Positions 6,758 through 13,319 of a DNA stretch of 13,553 nucleotides are shown in pieces. Numbering within the stretch: position 1 is the stretch's first letter; the number at the start of each line of letters is the position of its first letter. The position numbers were made by a program, and so were the translations under genes. Source of the DNA: JBARRO01 sp049644265. GTDB lineage: Bacteria; Bacteroidota; Ignavibacteria; UBA10030. The DNA lies in assembly GCA_049644265.1 (NCBI GenBank), contig JBARRO010000144.1, forward strand, positions 1 to 13,553, read 5' to 3'. The notes under the pieces were generated by a model. It saw only the letters and a list, made by a program, of their open reading frames with translations. It did no database searches and was not told where the DNA came from.

Positions 6758-8170
6758 ATGGCCGAAAAACGATCCTCGATTCGCTCTGATCTGCTTGCGT
6801 GGGTCTCAACGTCCTTGCGGCCGGAGTACGTCCTCCTGCTTGCCCTTTTCAGCGTTCAGGCGTACCTCGTCGCAAACTCCGAAGGGTTTCACCGGATTGA
6901 CGAGGGGGCCGATTTCATCGATAATGTCCGGGCGTGTAAAGAGCCTTCAATCAGCGTCGGAGTCTGGCAACGGTTTGGCAGGGTCTGGCTGTTTGCCCTC
7001 CCGGCGCAGGTCGGCCACAAAGCGGTCAAGGTATTTGCTTCCCTCTTGTTTCTCGGAATAATTTTCGTGTGCTACAAAGTCGCTGAATTGGAAAAAATCC
7101 GCGGAAAGGAGTGGATCGTTGCACTGGTGGGATTCCAGCCGATACTCCTTGATATTTCTTACACGTGTTTCGCAGAACTCCCCGCCGCCCTTCTGCTCAT
7201 ACTTTCCTACTACTACTATCGAAAATCATTCTGGAGGACGAGTCTTGTTCTCGCGTCGTCTGTGTTTCTCTTCCGATTCGAGATGTCGATCTTCGCACTC
7301 ATCGTGTTTGTTGCGGCCATCCGTGAGAGAAAAATCCCGGCACTTCCTTTCGTGCTGTTCGGACCCGCCCTGTGGTACGCCTTTTCCTGGTTCTTGCGAG
7401 GCGATCCGGTGTCTCTGTTCAACGAATTCATCGAGTTCAGCAAATTTCCGAAATACGCTGAGGGATCCACCTGGACTCACTATGTCGGCGAATTGCCCAA
7501 CATTGTCGGACCCGTGCAGGTTGGCCTTCTCATCGTGTTGCTTGTATCAGATGTTCTGAGGAAGGAGACAAAATGTCTTGTACTCTATGGAACCGCTGCA
7601 TTCTGTCTTGTCATCAATACTCTCGCGTCAAGCAAAGCGTTGAACTGGACGGGAAGTGTGGGAGATCTCCGGTACATCGCACCTGTTGCGCCGTTTGTCG
7701 GTATCCTTGCTTTGAGAGGTTTGTCCGTCGTCGTTGATGCTCTCAGGAAGATGCCTCTTTCCGCGGTGATCCCGGCTGCGCTTTCTGGCATGGTCGTTCT
7801 TTCAGCAGTTGGAGGTGTCAAACCGCATCATCTGTCCCTTTACGAACAGGGCGTTATGACTCTGGCGCGAACGGCAACGGCAGATTCGACAAACGTCCCG
7901 ATCCTGTCAAATCATTGGGCAGCAACATTCGCGGTTCTCAACATCGGGAATCGGATGGAAAGCGTGTTGTCTCTCACGGAGGAACATGTGCGCAAGCAGA
8001 AGCGAGCGTATATCCTTTGGGATTCACAAACCGCAAATTCGCCTTTCAGTCAACAAAAACTTACCCTGGCAGAGGTGCGCGGGGATTCCTCCATAGCTCT
8101 TGTTGATAGCGTGGTCGTCGGCCATCGGGTGCAATATCTTTTCCTCAAAGCCCCTGTGTCACTTCGATAG
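6758..8170 (+). CDS. Polytopic membrane protein, probable GT-C-type glycosyltransferase
   Basis: 470 residues with about nine or ten hydrophobic segments: residues about 24-39, then around VKVFASLLFLGIIFVCY, WIVALVGFQPILL, AALLLILSYYYY, IFALIVFVAAI, ALPFVLFGPALWYAFSWF, VGLLIVLLVSDVL, YIAPVAPFVGILAL and VIPAALSGMVVLSAVG. The first extracytoplasmic loop holds HRIDEGADFID (residues 45-55). An acidic pair in this loop is where GT-C enzymes (PMT, ArnT and PIG-M types) keep a catalytic or metal-binding Asp. The roughly 110 C-terminal residues are soluble. This pattern suggests transfer of a lipid-linked sugar on the outer face of the inner membrane, but no family-defining signature lets me name donor or acceptor. 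The ATG at 6758 has no good ribosome site. There are no glycan-synthesis neighbours. Confidence 0.6.
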   Translation: MAEKRSSIRSDLLAWVSTSLRPEYVLLLALFSVQAYLVANSEGFHRIDEGADFIDNVRACKEPSISVGVWQRFGRVWLFALPAQVGHKAVKVFASLLFLGIIFVCYKVAELEKIRGKEWIVALVGFQPILLDISYTCFAELPAALLLILSYYYYRKSFWRTSLVLASSVFLFRFEMSIFALIVFVAAIRERKIPALPFVLFGPALWYAFSWFLRGDPVSLFNEFIEFSKFPKYAEGSTWTHYVGELPNIVGPVQVGLLIVLLVSDVLRKETKCLVLYGTAAFCLVINTLASSKALNWTGSVGDLRYIAPVAPFVGILALRGLSVVVDALRKMPLSAVIPAALSGMVVLSAVGGVKPHHLSLYEQGVMTLARTATADSTNVPILSNHWAATFAVLNIGNRMESVLSLTEEHVRKQKRAYILWDSQTANSPFSQQKLTLAEVRGDSSIALVDSVVVGHRVQYLFLKAPVSLR

Positions 8171-8338
8171 TCCGCAGGAAGGTCGTCATTAGTTCGCCGC
8201 GGGGGGCTCTCAATATAACGTGAGTTGCATTAGTCCATGGGACTGCTTATTTTGATTCACAAGAGTTTGACCTCATACCTCAACTGAATAGCCCCACCCG
8301 AGATTCTCCGCGCGGGGATCCTCACAGCAAGGAGATTC

Positions 8339-9808
8339 ATGCCCAAGCTGAAGCCTCAACGCTCACTCCCAAAGCTTCTACGATCTCCTACAGGGATACA
8401 AGGTCTTGACGAAATAACGCTTGGTGGATTGCCGAGCGGACGCTCCACGCTTGTGTGTGGGAGTGCGGGAAGCGGCAAAACACTGCTCGCAACAGAATTT
8501 CTTGTCCGTGGTGCGATGCAATACGATGAGCCGGGAGTATTCGTCTCTTTTGAGGAAAATGCCGAAGACCTTACCACGAACGTTGCCTCGCTGGGGTTTG
8601 ACCTTCAGGATCTTGCCTTGCGTAAAAAGATTATTCTTGACCACATTGAGATCAACCGAAGCGAATTCGAAGAAACGGGGGAATATGATCTCGAAGGCTT
8701 GTTTGTGCGACTCGGAGATGAAATCGATTCCATCAAGGCAAAGCGCGTTGTACTGGACACCATTGAAGTGCTCTTTTCCACGTTCTCGAATTCATCGATC
8801 CTGCGGTCGGAGCTCCAGCGCTTGTTTCGTTGGTTGAAGGACAAAGGGATCACCGCCGTCGTGACGGCTGAACGGGGGGAGGGGACTTTAACGAGAAATG
8901 GATTGGAGGAGTATATTTCCGATTGTGTCATCCTGCTTGACCATCGCATCAAAGGCCAACTATCCACGAGAAGGATACGAATCATTAAGTTCCGTGGATC
9001 GGTGCACGGTGGAGACGAGTATCCTTTTCTTGTCGGGAAAGAAGGTATTTCCATCTTTCCGATCACGTCATTGGAACTGGAACAACGAGTAAGCACCGAA
9101 CGAATATCGAGCGGAATTCCTGCCCTGGACGCTTTGTTGGAAGGCAAGGGCTACTTTCGAGGGAGCACCGTCCTCATCTCCGGAACAGCGGGAACCGGAA
9201 AGACAAGCCTTGCGGCCCATGCAGCCGCGGCAGCCTGCCAGCGTGGTGAGCGTTGTCTCTTTCTGGCGTTTGAAGAATCGAAGGGGCAGATCATTCGGAA
9301 TATGCGTTCCATCGGTATCGATTTCGAACCGTGGATACAGTCGGGCATCATACAATTCCACGCAACCCGGCCGAGCCTCTATGGCCTTGAAATGCACCTG
9401 GCGACCATTCATCGACTCATCAACGATTTCAAGCCCGATCTCGTCATCTTTGATCCGGTTTCAAACTTCACATCCGTCGGGGATACTCCTGAAGTCTACT
9501 CCATGCTGTTGCGCTTGATCGATTTCTTGAAAGTCAACTGCGTTACCACAGTATTGACAAACCTTGTCTCAGGAGACAGGATATCCGAAGGGAGTGAAGT
9601 CGGCATTTCATCGGTCATGGACACCTTGATTATACTACGCGACATTGAGCAGAAGAACGATCGCAAGCGAGTACTCTTTGTTCTGAAGTCCCGGGGGATG
9701 GCGCACTCGAGACAAATGCGCGAGCTGAGATTTTCGGAGAAGGGGATTGATCTGGTCCCGCTTCCAGTAGAAACGCTGCCCGAGGTGCCCACACGTTCGG
9801 TATCCTAG
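8339..9808 (+). CDS. kaiC: Two-domain KaiC-like RecA-type ATPase/kinase
   Basis: 489 residues, close to the length of cyanobacterial KaiC (about 519). Two RecA-type domains are in tandem. CI has Walker A GSAGSGKT (41-48), catalytic Glu pair E72/E73 in VSFEEN and Walker B VVLDT (137-141). CII has Walker A GTAGTGKT (282-289), Glu pair E312/E313 in LAFEES and Walker B LVIFDP (368-373). In CII, SEVGISSVMDT aligns with the KaiC autophosphorylation loop: S424/S425 fall at S431/T432 and S419 at T426 of the Synechococcus protein. The equivalent CI segment (GLEEYISD) lacks such a pair, as in other KaiCs. AAGGAG (8329-8334) lies 4 bases before the ATG, so the start is secure. KaiC is a cytosolic hexamer that binds KaiB and signals to kinases. 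Outside cyanobacteria, as in Legionella, it is linked to stress adaptation rather than a proven clock. KaiA is absent here. Confidence 0.93.
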   Translation: MPKLKPQRSLPKLLRSPTGIQGLDEITLGGLPSGRSTLVCGSAGSGKTLLATEFLVRGAMQYDEPGVFVSFEENAEDLTTNVASLGFDLQDLALRKKIILDHIEINRSEFEETGEYDLEGLFVRLGDEIDSIKAKRVVLDTIEVLFSTFSNSSILRSELQRLFRWLKDKGITAVVTAERGEGTLTRNGLEEYISDCVILLDHRIKGQLSTRRIRIIKFRGSVHGGDEYPFLVGKEGISIFPITSLELEQRVSTERISSGIPALDALLEGKGYFRGSTVLISGTAGTGKTSLAAHAAAAACQRGERCLFLAFEESKGQIIRNMRSIGIDFEPWIQSGIIQFHATRPSLYGLEMHLATIHRLINDFKPDLVIFDPVSNFTSVGDTPEVYSMLLRLIDFLKVNCVTTVLTNLVSGDRISEGSEVGISSVMDTLIILRDIEQKNDRKRVLFVLKSRGMAHSRQMRELRFSEKGIDLVPLPVETLPEVPTRSVS

Positions 9809-9841
9809 TGCCGCTTCCAATAAGTAAGCAAATTGGAGCGG

Positions 9842-9884
9842 CCCGCCCGCCTGCGGTGTTCGGGCGGGGACTGCTGCCTTTTTT
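9842..9884 (+). terminator. GC-rich hairpin and T-run between kaiC and kaiB
   Basis: CCCGCCCG (9842-9849) pairs perfectly with CGGGCGGG (9861-9868) around an 11-base loop. A T6 run (9879-9884) follows 10 bases after the stem. The distance to the T run is long for a canonical terminator, so partial termination, or a stabilising 3' structure that lowers downstream expression relative to kaiC, is as likely as full termination. Confidence 0.5.
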
Positions 9885-9951
9885 GAATAGGCTTTGGACA
9901 TAAACCGCAAGATTACTTTCTAGAAGTGGCACCAGGATTCGAAGAAGACCG

Positions 9952-10335
9952 GTGAAGAAATCCCTGAAACACTCCCAACCACGTGAATCATCCCGCAGTC
10001 GTCGGCCAAGAGAAAAATATGTCCTGCGCCTCTACATCACAGGGACGACCATCAGATCGATGCGTGCGATCGATAATATCAAGAAGATTTGCGAAAACTA
10101 TTTGAAGGGAAGGTATCAACTTGAAGTGATCGATATCTACAAAAACCCAAGCCTGGGGAAGGGAGAGCAGATTATTGCTTCCCCTACGCTCATCAAAAAA
10201 CTTCCTTTACCGCTTCGCAGATTTATCGGAGATTTGTCCAATACCGAACGCATTCTGTTGGGACTGGACCTACAACCGGGACATCACTCTGGCAACAAGA
10301 CGAAAAAAGTACCAAGGGCGCGACGAGGAGATTAA
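9952..10335 (+). CDS. kaiB: KaiB-like protein (possibly the N-terminal domain of a frameshifted KaiB-kinase fusion)
   Basis: 127 residues from GTG 9952; no other start lies before the domain. A basic 20-residue extension precedes a full KaiB domain (about residues 22-107): YVLRLYITG, a helix, LEVIDIYKNP, the cis-Pro region ASPTLIKKLPLPLRR, and IGDLSNTERILLGLDL. The ASPTL and IGDLS blocks mark true KaiB rather than the thioredoxin-like SasA sensor domain. KaiB is a fold-switching protein that docks on the CI ring of KaiC. After residue 108 the sequence becomes a low-grade basic tail (HHSGNKTKKVPRARRGD) unlike usual KaiB ends. In the +1 frame, the same DNA from about 10303 encodes the natural N-terminal linker of the kinase. 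This suggests the annotated KaiB C-terminus may be an artefact of a frame break in the A6 run 10303-10308. Confidence 0.88.
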   Translation: MKKSLKHSQPRESSRSRRPREKYVLRLYITGTTIRSMRAIDNIKKICENYLKGRYQLEVIDIYKNPSLGKGEQIIASPTLIKKLPLPLRRFIGDLSNTERILLGLDLQPGHHSGNKTKKVPRARRGD

Positions 10336-11545
10336 GACTCTTCGGTCTCGTCTGGAAGAAACTGAACAGGCGCTCGAAGCCATCCGTGCCGGTGAGACTG
10401 ACAGCATTGTTGTCTCGGCCAAAACCGGCGATCAGGTCTACACACTCAAAGGGGCTGACCATTCCTACCGTATTCTCCTTGAAGGGTTGAACGAAGCGGC
10501 GCTCACCTTCACTCCGGACGGCACCATTCTGTACTGTAACAGTCGATTTTCAGAACTGACCAGAATTTCTCCTTCTCGGTTGATCGGCTCCCATATTCGC
10601 GGTGTCATAACACCCGGGGAACGAGAATTGTTTATCAAGGCTCTGAGGCAACTAGCAGGAGGATCGGTGAGGAGAGAATTCAGGATCCGGGCCGCCGATC
10701 ACTCAGTTGTCCCTGTTCTCTTTTCGATCAAGAGCCTGGACCTGGGAGGTATGGCCGTCTATTGTGCGGTGGCCACAGATATTTCAGACCGTGTGAGTGC
10801 CGAACAAGCATTGCAGGAGAGTGAAACACGCTTTCGAGAGCTCTACCTGGATGGACAGCGAGTTCATAGAGAGCTGCAGAATCTCTCAAGAGAAATGCTC
10901 CGCGTTGAGGAAGAGGAGCGAACACGAATCAGCAGGGAGATTCACGATGAAATCGGCCAGGCTTTGACTGCCATTAGTTTGAATCTGAAGAAGCTGGAAA
11001 CTCATGGAAAACCCTCCGAAGCGAAGAAAATCCAGACGGTCGAGAACCTCATAGAAAAGGCATTCGATTTCATCCACCTCTTTTCCCGTCAAATCCATCC
11101 TGGCATGCTCGAAGATCTCGGACTCTTTCCCGCGCTTCGCTCCTTTGTCCGTGACTTTCAAAAGAACACGGGGATGAGGGTTGACCTAAAGCTCTCCGGC
11201 AAAACGGGGCTGACGAGTGTTGAACAAAAGACTGCATTGTATCGTATTGTGCAGGAAAGCCTCACGAATGTGGTGAAGCATTCGGGAACGCGGGCAGCAG
11301 TCGTGACGATCAAAAAATCGCCAAAAGTGATTACATTGGAAGTTGCTGACAAAGGAAAGGGGCTTGAGTTTCCGGGCAGGCCGGAAGCCAACGGCAGGAG
11401 ACATGGGTTGGGTATTCTGGGTATGCAAGAGCGAGCTCGACAAGTCGGCGGAAGATTCATGATTCTCTCCCGGCCTGGAAAAGGCACCAAAGTGCGTGTT
11501 CTATTGCCGCTGGTGGGGGCGGATTTCAGGATTAACAGGTCTTAG
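10175..11545 (+). CDS. PAS-domain histidine kinase, HisKA_3/NarX type, start unresolved
   Basis: The maximal frame from TTG 10175 gives 456 residues, but the first 40 or so are kaiB read out of frame. Credible protein begins near 10300 with a coiled helix (EEIKTLRSRLEETEQALEAI). Then come AGETDSIVV, a PAS domain (about residues 97-205; NEAALTFTPDGTILYCNSRF), a short helical linker, a HisKA_3 H-box (EEERTRISREIHDEIGQAL, phospho-acceptor His257), and a HATPase domain with N-box IVQESLTNVVKHSG, G1 VADKGKGLEF and G2 GLGILGMQERARQVGG. No membrane segment is seen, so it should be a cytosolic kinase. It starts inside or directly behind kaiB and is followed one base later by a NarL-type regulator, its obvious partner. 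No ATG, GTG or TTG occurs in frame between 10175 and 10487, so the true start is either in kaiB (fusion or frameshift) or a rare codon. Confidence 0.88.
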   Translation: MLPLRSSKNFLYRFADLSEICPIPNAFCWDWTYNRDITLATRRKKYQGRDEEIKTLRSRLEETEQALEAIRAGETDSIVVSAKTGDQVYTLKGADHSYRILLEGLNEAALTFTPDGTILYCNSRFSELTRISPSRLIGSHIRGVITPGERELFIKALRQLAGGSVRREFRIRAADHSVVPVLFSIKSLDLGGMAVYCAVATDISDRVSAEQALQESETRFRELYLDGQRVHRELQNLSREMLRVEEEERTRISREIHDEIGQALTAISLNLKKLETHGKPSEAKKIQTVENLIEKAFDFIHLFSRQIHPGMLEDLGLFPALRSFVRDFQKNTGMRVDLKLSGKTGLTSVEQKTALYRIVQESLTNVVKHSGTRAAVVTIKKSPKVITLEVADKGKGLEFPGRPEANGRRHGLGILGMQERARQVGGRFMILSRPGKGTKVRVLLPLVGADFRINRS

Positions 11546-11546
11546 A

Positions 11547-12203
11547 ATGGAAAAAATAAGAATCGTTATCGCTGACGATCATACGATTGTCCGTCAGGGT
11601 TTTCGATCCCTTCTCCAGGAGACGGAAGCCTTTGAAGTCGTTGGAGAAGCCGAAAATGGTCAGGAGGCGGTCCAGGTAGTGAAGAAGACGTCCCCGGACG
11701 TTGTTCTGCTCGACATTTCCATGCCGATTCTCAACGGAGTGCAAGCTACCCAACGGATAAAAAAATTCAACTCCAGAATCAAGATCCTTGTTCTTTCCAT
11801 GCATAAGGATGAAGAATATGTGCGCGAGGTTTTTCAGGCGGGGGCTGCGGGATACATTCTCAAGCAAACAACACGGGAGGATTTGATCAGAGCGATCAAG
11901 GAGGTCCACAAAGGCAACGCCTATCTTTCTCCTTCCATTGCAAAACATCTCGTTTCCGATTATCGAGAAGTTGTCAAAGGAAGCAGGTTTGGCCGGATCC
12001 GGAGCGGACTTACTCCGCGCGAGCTTGAAGTCCTCCAACTGGTCGCCGAAGGCAATTCCAACAAAGCGATTGCAAAGCAACTTTATATCAGCGTGAAAAC
12101 GGTCGAGACGCATCGGCAGAAAATCATGGATGTCTTGAAGATCCATGACGTTGCCGGACTCACTCGATATGCAATTGCGCATCGAATCATCGAGGCTAAG
12201 TAA
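11547..12203 (+). CDS. NarL/LuxR-type response regulator, partner of the adjacent kinase
   Basis: 218 residues from ATG 11547. The frame is open upstream to 11496, but MEKIRIVIADDH is the normal receiver start, and the spacing TAGAATG (one base after the kinase stop) indicates coupled translation. The receiver domain (1 to about 120) has acidic pocket D10/D11, phospho-acceptor D56 in LLDISMP, switch residue S84 in LVLSMH and K106 in YILK, so it should be fully phosphorylatable. The output domain is a LuxR/NarL helix-turn-helix: LTPRELEVLQLVAEG, SNKAIAKQL, YISVKTVETHRQKIMDVL. As a partner of a HisKA_3 kinase it is a textbook NarX/NarL-like pair. It is a cytosolic DNA-binding regulator whose targets are not visible here, though the palindrome at 12270-12287 just downstream is a candidate site. 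Confidence 0.93.
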   Translation: MEKIRIVIADDHTIVRQGFRSLLQETEAFEVVGEAENGQEAVQVVKKTSPDVVLLDISMPILNGVQATQRIKKFNSRIKILVLSMHKDEEYVREVFQAGAAGYILKQTTREDLIRAIKEVHKGNAYLSPSIAKHLVSDYREVVKGSRFGRIRSGLTPRELEVLQLVAEGNSNKAIAKQLYISVKTVETHRQKIMDVLKIHDVAGLTRYAIAHRIIEAK

Positions 12204-12269
12204 GTCCCTAACAACCCCCCTGGTTATCCGCTTCAAGTGTTCACGGCTAAGGTGCTGTACACGTTGCAT

Positions 12270-12287
12270 ATCAGGTGTCCACCTGAT
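12270..12287. promoter_or_regulatory. Perfect 8-bp inverted repeat upstream of the second regulator
   Basis: ATCAGGTG and CACCTGAT are exact inverted repeats separated by TC, located 48 bases before the ATG at 12336 in a 132-bp gap. The compact dyad would suit a dimeric helix-turn-helix protein, such as either NarL-type regulator. It could also fold as a small RNA hairpin, but no T run follows directly. Confidence 0.4.
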
Positions 12288-12335
12288 TTACCTTTATTGC
12301 GATTATTTGGATCTTACCTGCTACAAGACACACTG

Positions 12336-12989
12336 ATGGCCAAAATCCGAATACTCCTCATAGAAGACAACCGCATCCTACGAGAAGGCATTGCCGAAAT
12401 GATCAACGGACAAGGGGATATTACGGTCGTGGCAGCTTCTGACGGAAGGGAAAGCGCCCTGGCGAAGGCTCGATCGGTGAAGCCGGGGGTCGTGTTGATG
12501 GACCTCGGCCTGGAAAGTCAAAACAGCTTGAAGGCCGTGGAATCCGTGAAGAAGGAATTCCCTCAAATCAAGATCATTGGGATGGGTCTTTCCCCCGCTC
12601 AGGCGGACATCCTGGAATTCGTTCAAGCAGGGGCCGAGGGGTTCATCCTGAAGAACGCAACGGTAAAAGAGGTAATCAAGACCATTCGGGCGGTGGCCAG
12701 CGGAGAGACGGTCCTTCCGCCGCCAATGACCGGATCACTCTTTTCCCAGGTTGCCGAGCACGCCCTGCTAAAAGGAAAGAGAAACCTCAAGATTGCCATC
12801 CGTATGACGCAGCGTGAAAAGGAAATTATTGCGTTGATTGTTGAGGGAATGAGTAACAAGCAGATTGCGGAACAACTCAATATCGCCAACTTTACAGTCA
12901 AAAGTCACGTCCATAACATCCTGGAAAAGCTCGCGTTACACAGCCGCCTTCAGATTGCCAAGCATGCCCGCGACGAAGAGTCATTTTAA
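12336..12989 (+). CDS. Atypical NarL/LuxR-type response regulator
   Basis: 217 residues from ATG 12336. The frame runs back to 12237, but MAKIRILLIEDN is the normal receiver start. The receiver keeps E10/D11, D56 (VLMDLGL) and K106 (FILK). It departs from the norm at two points. The loop after D56 reads LGLESQNSL instead of the usual [ILV]xMPxx[DN]G, and the Ser/Thr switch position is Gly84 (IIGMGLSPAQAD). Phosphorylation switching may therefore be altered. I recall related regulators sharing the SQNSL and P.QAD blocks, so this is probably a subfamily trait rather than decay. After a linker (VLPPPMTGSLFSQVAEHAL) comes a LuxR-type HTH: MTQREKEIIALIVEG, SNKQIAEQL, NIANFTVKSHVHNILEKL. A 132-bp gap with a palindrome separates it from the first regulator, so it may have its own promoter. 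Confidence 0.9.
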   Translation: MAKIRILLIEDNRILREGIAEMINGQGDITVVAASDGRESALAKARSVKPGVVLMDLGLESQNSLKAVESVKKEFPQIKIIGMGLSPAQADILEFVQAGAEGFILKNATVKEVIKTIRAVASGETVLPPPMTGSLFSQVAEHALLKGKRNLKIAIRMTQREKEIIALIVEGMSNKQIAEQLNIANFTVKSHVHNILEKLALHSRLQIAKHARDEESF

Positions 12990-13106
12990 TGTCATCCTCG
13001 TACTACCCGTTTCGAGTCTCCCCCGTGGTAACAACTGTCGAAATGCACCACTCTTGAAACCGGGTTCCCGGCGGAGTTTCTGACACCTTCGCAAGTGATC
13101 CAACGA

Positions 13107-13138
13107 CGAAGGCCTTCGCGCCCCGTTCCTCGCTAGCG
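13107..13138. repeat. Two adjacent perfect palindromes
   Basis: CGAAGGCCTTCG (13107-13118, 12 bp) and CGCTAGCG (13131-13138, 8 bp) are each self-complementary and lie 12 bases apart, between the last regulator gene and the terminator. They could be protein-binding sites or part of an extragenic repeat; no function is assigned. Confidence 0.5.
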
Positions 13139-13171
13139 TTCCTCCTCGTCCAGCCCTCGCGGTTTCTCAAT

Positions 13172-13191
13172 AAGGGGATTAACCCCTTTTT
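13172..13191 (+). terminator. Rho-independent terminator after the regulator genes
   Basis: AAGGGG (13172-13177), loop ATTAA and CCCCTT (13183-13188) form a 6-bp stem running into a T5 run (13187-13191). It is the best terminator candidate in the window and would end the kai/two-component transcript before csbD. The flanking sequence is too poor in A for strong action on the other strand. Confidence 0.6.
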
Positions 13192-13260
13192 CATCCTTTC
13201 GGTCGATTTCTTCTTGATGCCGTCATTAGTATACTTTTCCACGTTCTGAGGAGGCTCTCT

Positions 13261-13293
13261 TTGACAGGTCAGTCCGGAGCGGCTCTCTATAAT
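13261..13293 (+). promoter_or_regulatory. Promoter hexamers of the CsbD-like gene with a long spacer
   Basis: A perfect TTGACA (13261-13266) and a perfect TATAAT (13288-13293) lie upstream of the gene and downstream of the terminator. The spacer is 21 bp instead of about 17, too long for ordinary housekeeping recognition without help. The -10 is 27 bases before the start codon, a good distance for a short leader. Confidence 0.5.
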
Positions 13294-13319
13294 ACAGACA
13301 CTTGAAAGGGAAACACATA

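Larger units (their letters stand above)
12990..13319. other. 330-bp intergenic region rich in palindromes, holding a terminator and the csbD promoter
   Basis: No gene is supported here. It contains a nested hairpin (GAAA-CCGGG-TT-CCCGG...TTTC, 13056-13080), two perfect palindromes (13107-13118 and 13131-13138), a terminator (13172-13191) and the promoter hexamers before the CsbD-like gene. A minus-strand open frame (13003-13242) is Arg/Lys/Thr-rich and looks like a non-coding shadow of these repeats. Confidence 0.5.

Noticed and set aside
8214..8295. Possible kaiC promoter (TATAAC at 8214-8219, or TTGACC at 8267-8272)
   Set aside because: Neither box has a partner hexamer at an acceptable distance, so no promoter is called.
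10303..10309. AAAAAAG as a dnaX-type -1 slippery site
   Set aside because: In the kaiB frame the run reads AAA AAA G, not A AAA AAG, and a -1 shift leads to a third frame. The kinase needs +1 or the loss of one base.
11532..12269. Minus-strand 245-residue open frame opposite the first response regulator
   Set aside because: Pure antisense of a complete receiver-HTH protein; no domain of its own.
13003..13242. Minus-strand 79-residue open frame
   Set aside because: It spans palindromes, a hairpin and a terminator and reads as basic low-information sequence.
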